DNA of 6,008 nucleotides from NCBI GenBank assembly GCA_022785155.1, contig JALFRH010000004.1, positions 1 through 6,008 of the forward strand. The letters run 5' to 3'. Within the stretch, counting starts at the first letter, position 1; every line of letters starts with the position of its first letter. The stretch is from Spirochaetales bacterium (lineage in GTDB: Bacteria; Spirochaetota; Spirochaetia; Sphaerochaetales; Sphaerochaetaceae). The notes under the pieces were generated by a model that saw only the letters and a program-made list of their open reading frames with translations, was not told the origin of the DNA and made no database searches. Shown here in pieces: positions 5,734 through 6,008 of the stretch. A program made the position numbers and the translations under genes.

Positions 5734-6008
5734 TGGCAACAATCAAGGACATAGCCCAAAAGGCAGGAGTCTCCAGAGGTACTGTGGATCGTGTCCTCCA
5801 TAATAGAGGACACGTGGACCAGGGAGTAGCTGAAAAAATCCATCAAATAGCCAAAGAGCTTTCCTATCGCCCCAATAGGGCGGGGCAAGCTCTGGCAAGT
5901 AAGGGAAGAAAGAGAAAAATCGCAGTGGTGCTGCCCTCTCTGTCAAATCCCTTCTTTAGGGATATTAAGAAGGGAATGGAGAGAGCTGCTGAAGAAAACG
6001 ACATGGAA
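5733..6008 (+). CDS. LacI-family transcriptional repressor, N-terminal part (cut by window edge)
   Basis: The first 92 residues are present. The LacI helix-turn-helix is at residues 2-24 (ATIKDIAQKAGVSRGTVDRV), followed by RPNRAGQALASKG, the hinge helix with L54 matching LacI L56 that wedges into a central CpG, and the start of the sugar-binding domain KIAVVLPSLSNPFFRDIKKGM (62-82). In the recognition helix, R15 and G16 stand where E. coli LacI has Y17/Q18, and D19 replaces the common Ser of TVSR; this TVDR form is a known LacI subgroup. The ATG shares its first base with the last base of the isomerase stop (TGATG at 5731-5735). Its likely target is the CpG-centred palindrome at 4215-4240, giving autoregulation. 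The effector sugar cannot be told, as most of the ligand domain is missing. Confidence 0.95.
   Translation, partial: MATIKDIAQKAGVSRGTVDRVLHNRGHVDQGVAEKIHQIAKELSYRPNRAGQALASKGRKRKIAVVLPSLSNPFFRDIKKGMERAAEENDME
5790..5814 (+). repeat. Perfect 9-bp inverted repeat inside the lacI-family coding region
   Basis: CGTGTCCTC (5790-5798) and GAGGACACG (5806-5814) are exact reverse complements around the 7-base loop CATAATA. The stem falls in the codons for RVLHNRGHV, just after the recognition helix. No T-run follows, so it is not an intrinsic terminator. It may be an mRNA hairpin, an internal binding site, or chance. Confidence 0.5.

Noticed and set aside
5743..5946. 67-codon minus-strand open frame
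   Set aside because: It is antisense to the LacI helix-turn-helix region, which is unmistakable on the plus strand.
1..6008. Defence system, CRISPR array, mobile element, RNA gene or riboswitch
   Set aside because: Coding density is high with ordinary sugar-metabolism families; no transposase, repeat-spacer array, tRNA-like fold or riboswitch-like leader was seen. Gaps are only about 110 bp or less.

Overview
The window looks like a carbohydrate-use locus from an anaerobic or gut-type bacterium with moderate G+C by eye and arginine coded mostly by AGA/AGG. The protein families (GPH-type MFS symporter, cytoplasmic GH2 glycosidase, an AraC regulator with a long variable N-terminal half, a FucI-like isomerase) would suit Spirochaetota (Sphaerochaeta/Treponema-like) or Clostridia. 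This taxonomic guess comes from memory of family distribution and is weak.

Layout: positions 1-2999 hold a minus-strand two-gene unit, a GPH/MelB-family sugar:cation symporter followed at once by a GH2 beta-glycosidase that runs off the left edge. The GH2 Shine-Dalgarno overlaps the transporter stop codon, so the two are probably translationally coupled. Positions 3000-3116 are a T-tract-rich divergent promoter region. Positions 3117-4139 (+) encode an AraC-type regulator that points away from the transporter and is its likely activator. After an 81-bp gap containing a near-consensus promoter and a strong LacI-type palindrome, a second plus-strand operon starts. It encodes a FucI/AraA-superfamily isomerase (4249-5733) and, overlapping by one base, a LacI-family repressor (5733 to the right edge).

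Inferred working model: the AraC protein senses a glycoside and turns on uptake and intracellular hydrolysis. The LacI protein represses its own isomerase operon through a CpG-centred operator at the transcription start, and the isomerase converts a released or related sugar to its ketose. The exact sugar cannot be read from the sequence. No stretch over 300 bases lacks a gene, and I see no RNA gene, CRISPR array, mobile element or defence system. The most informative points are regulatory: the operator/promoter at 4187-4240, which also corrects the isomerase start; three TAnTTTTTT repeats at exact 20-bp steps in the divergent promoter; and a possibly leaderless AraC-family mRNA.
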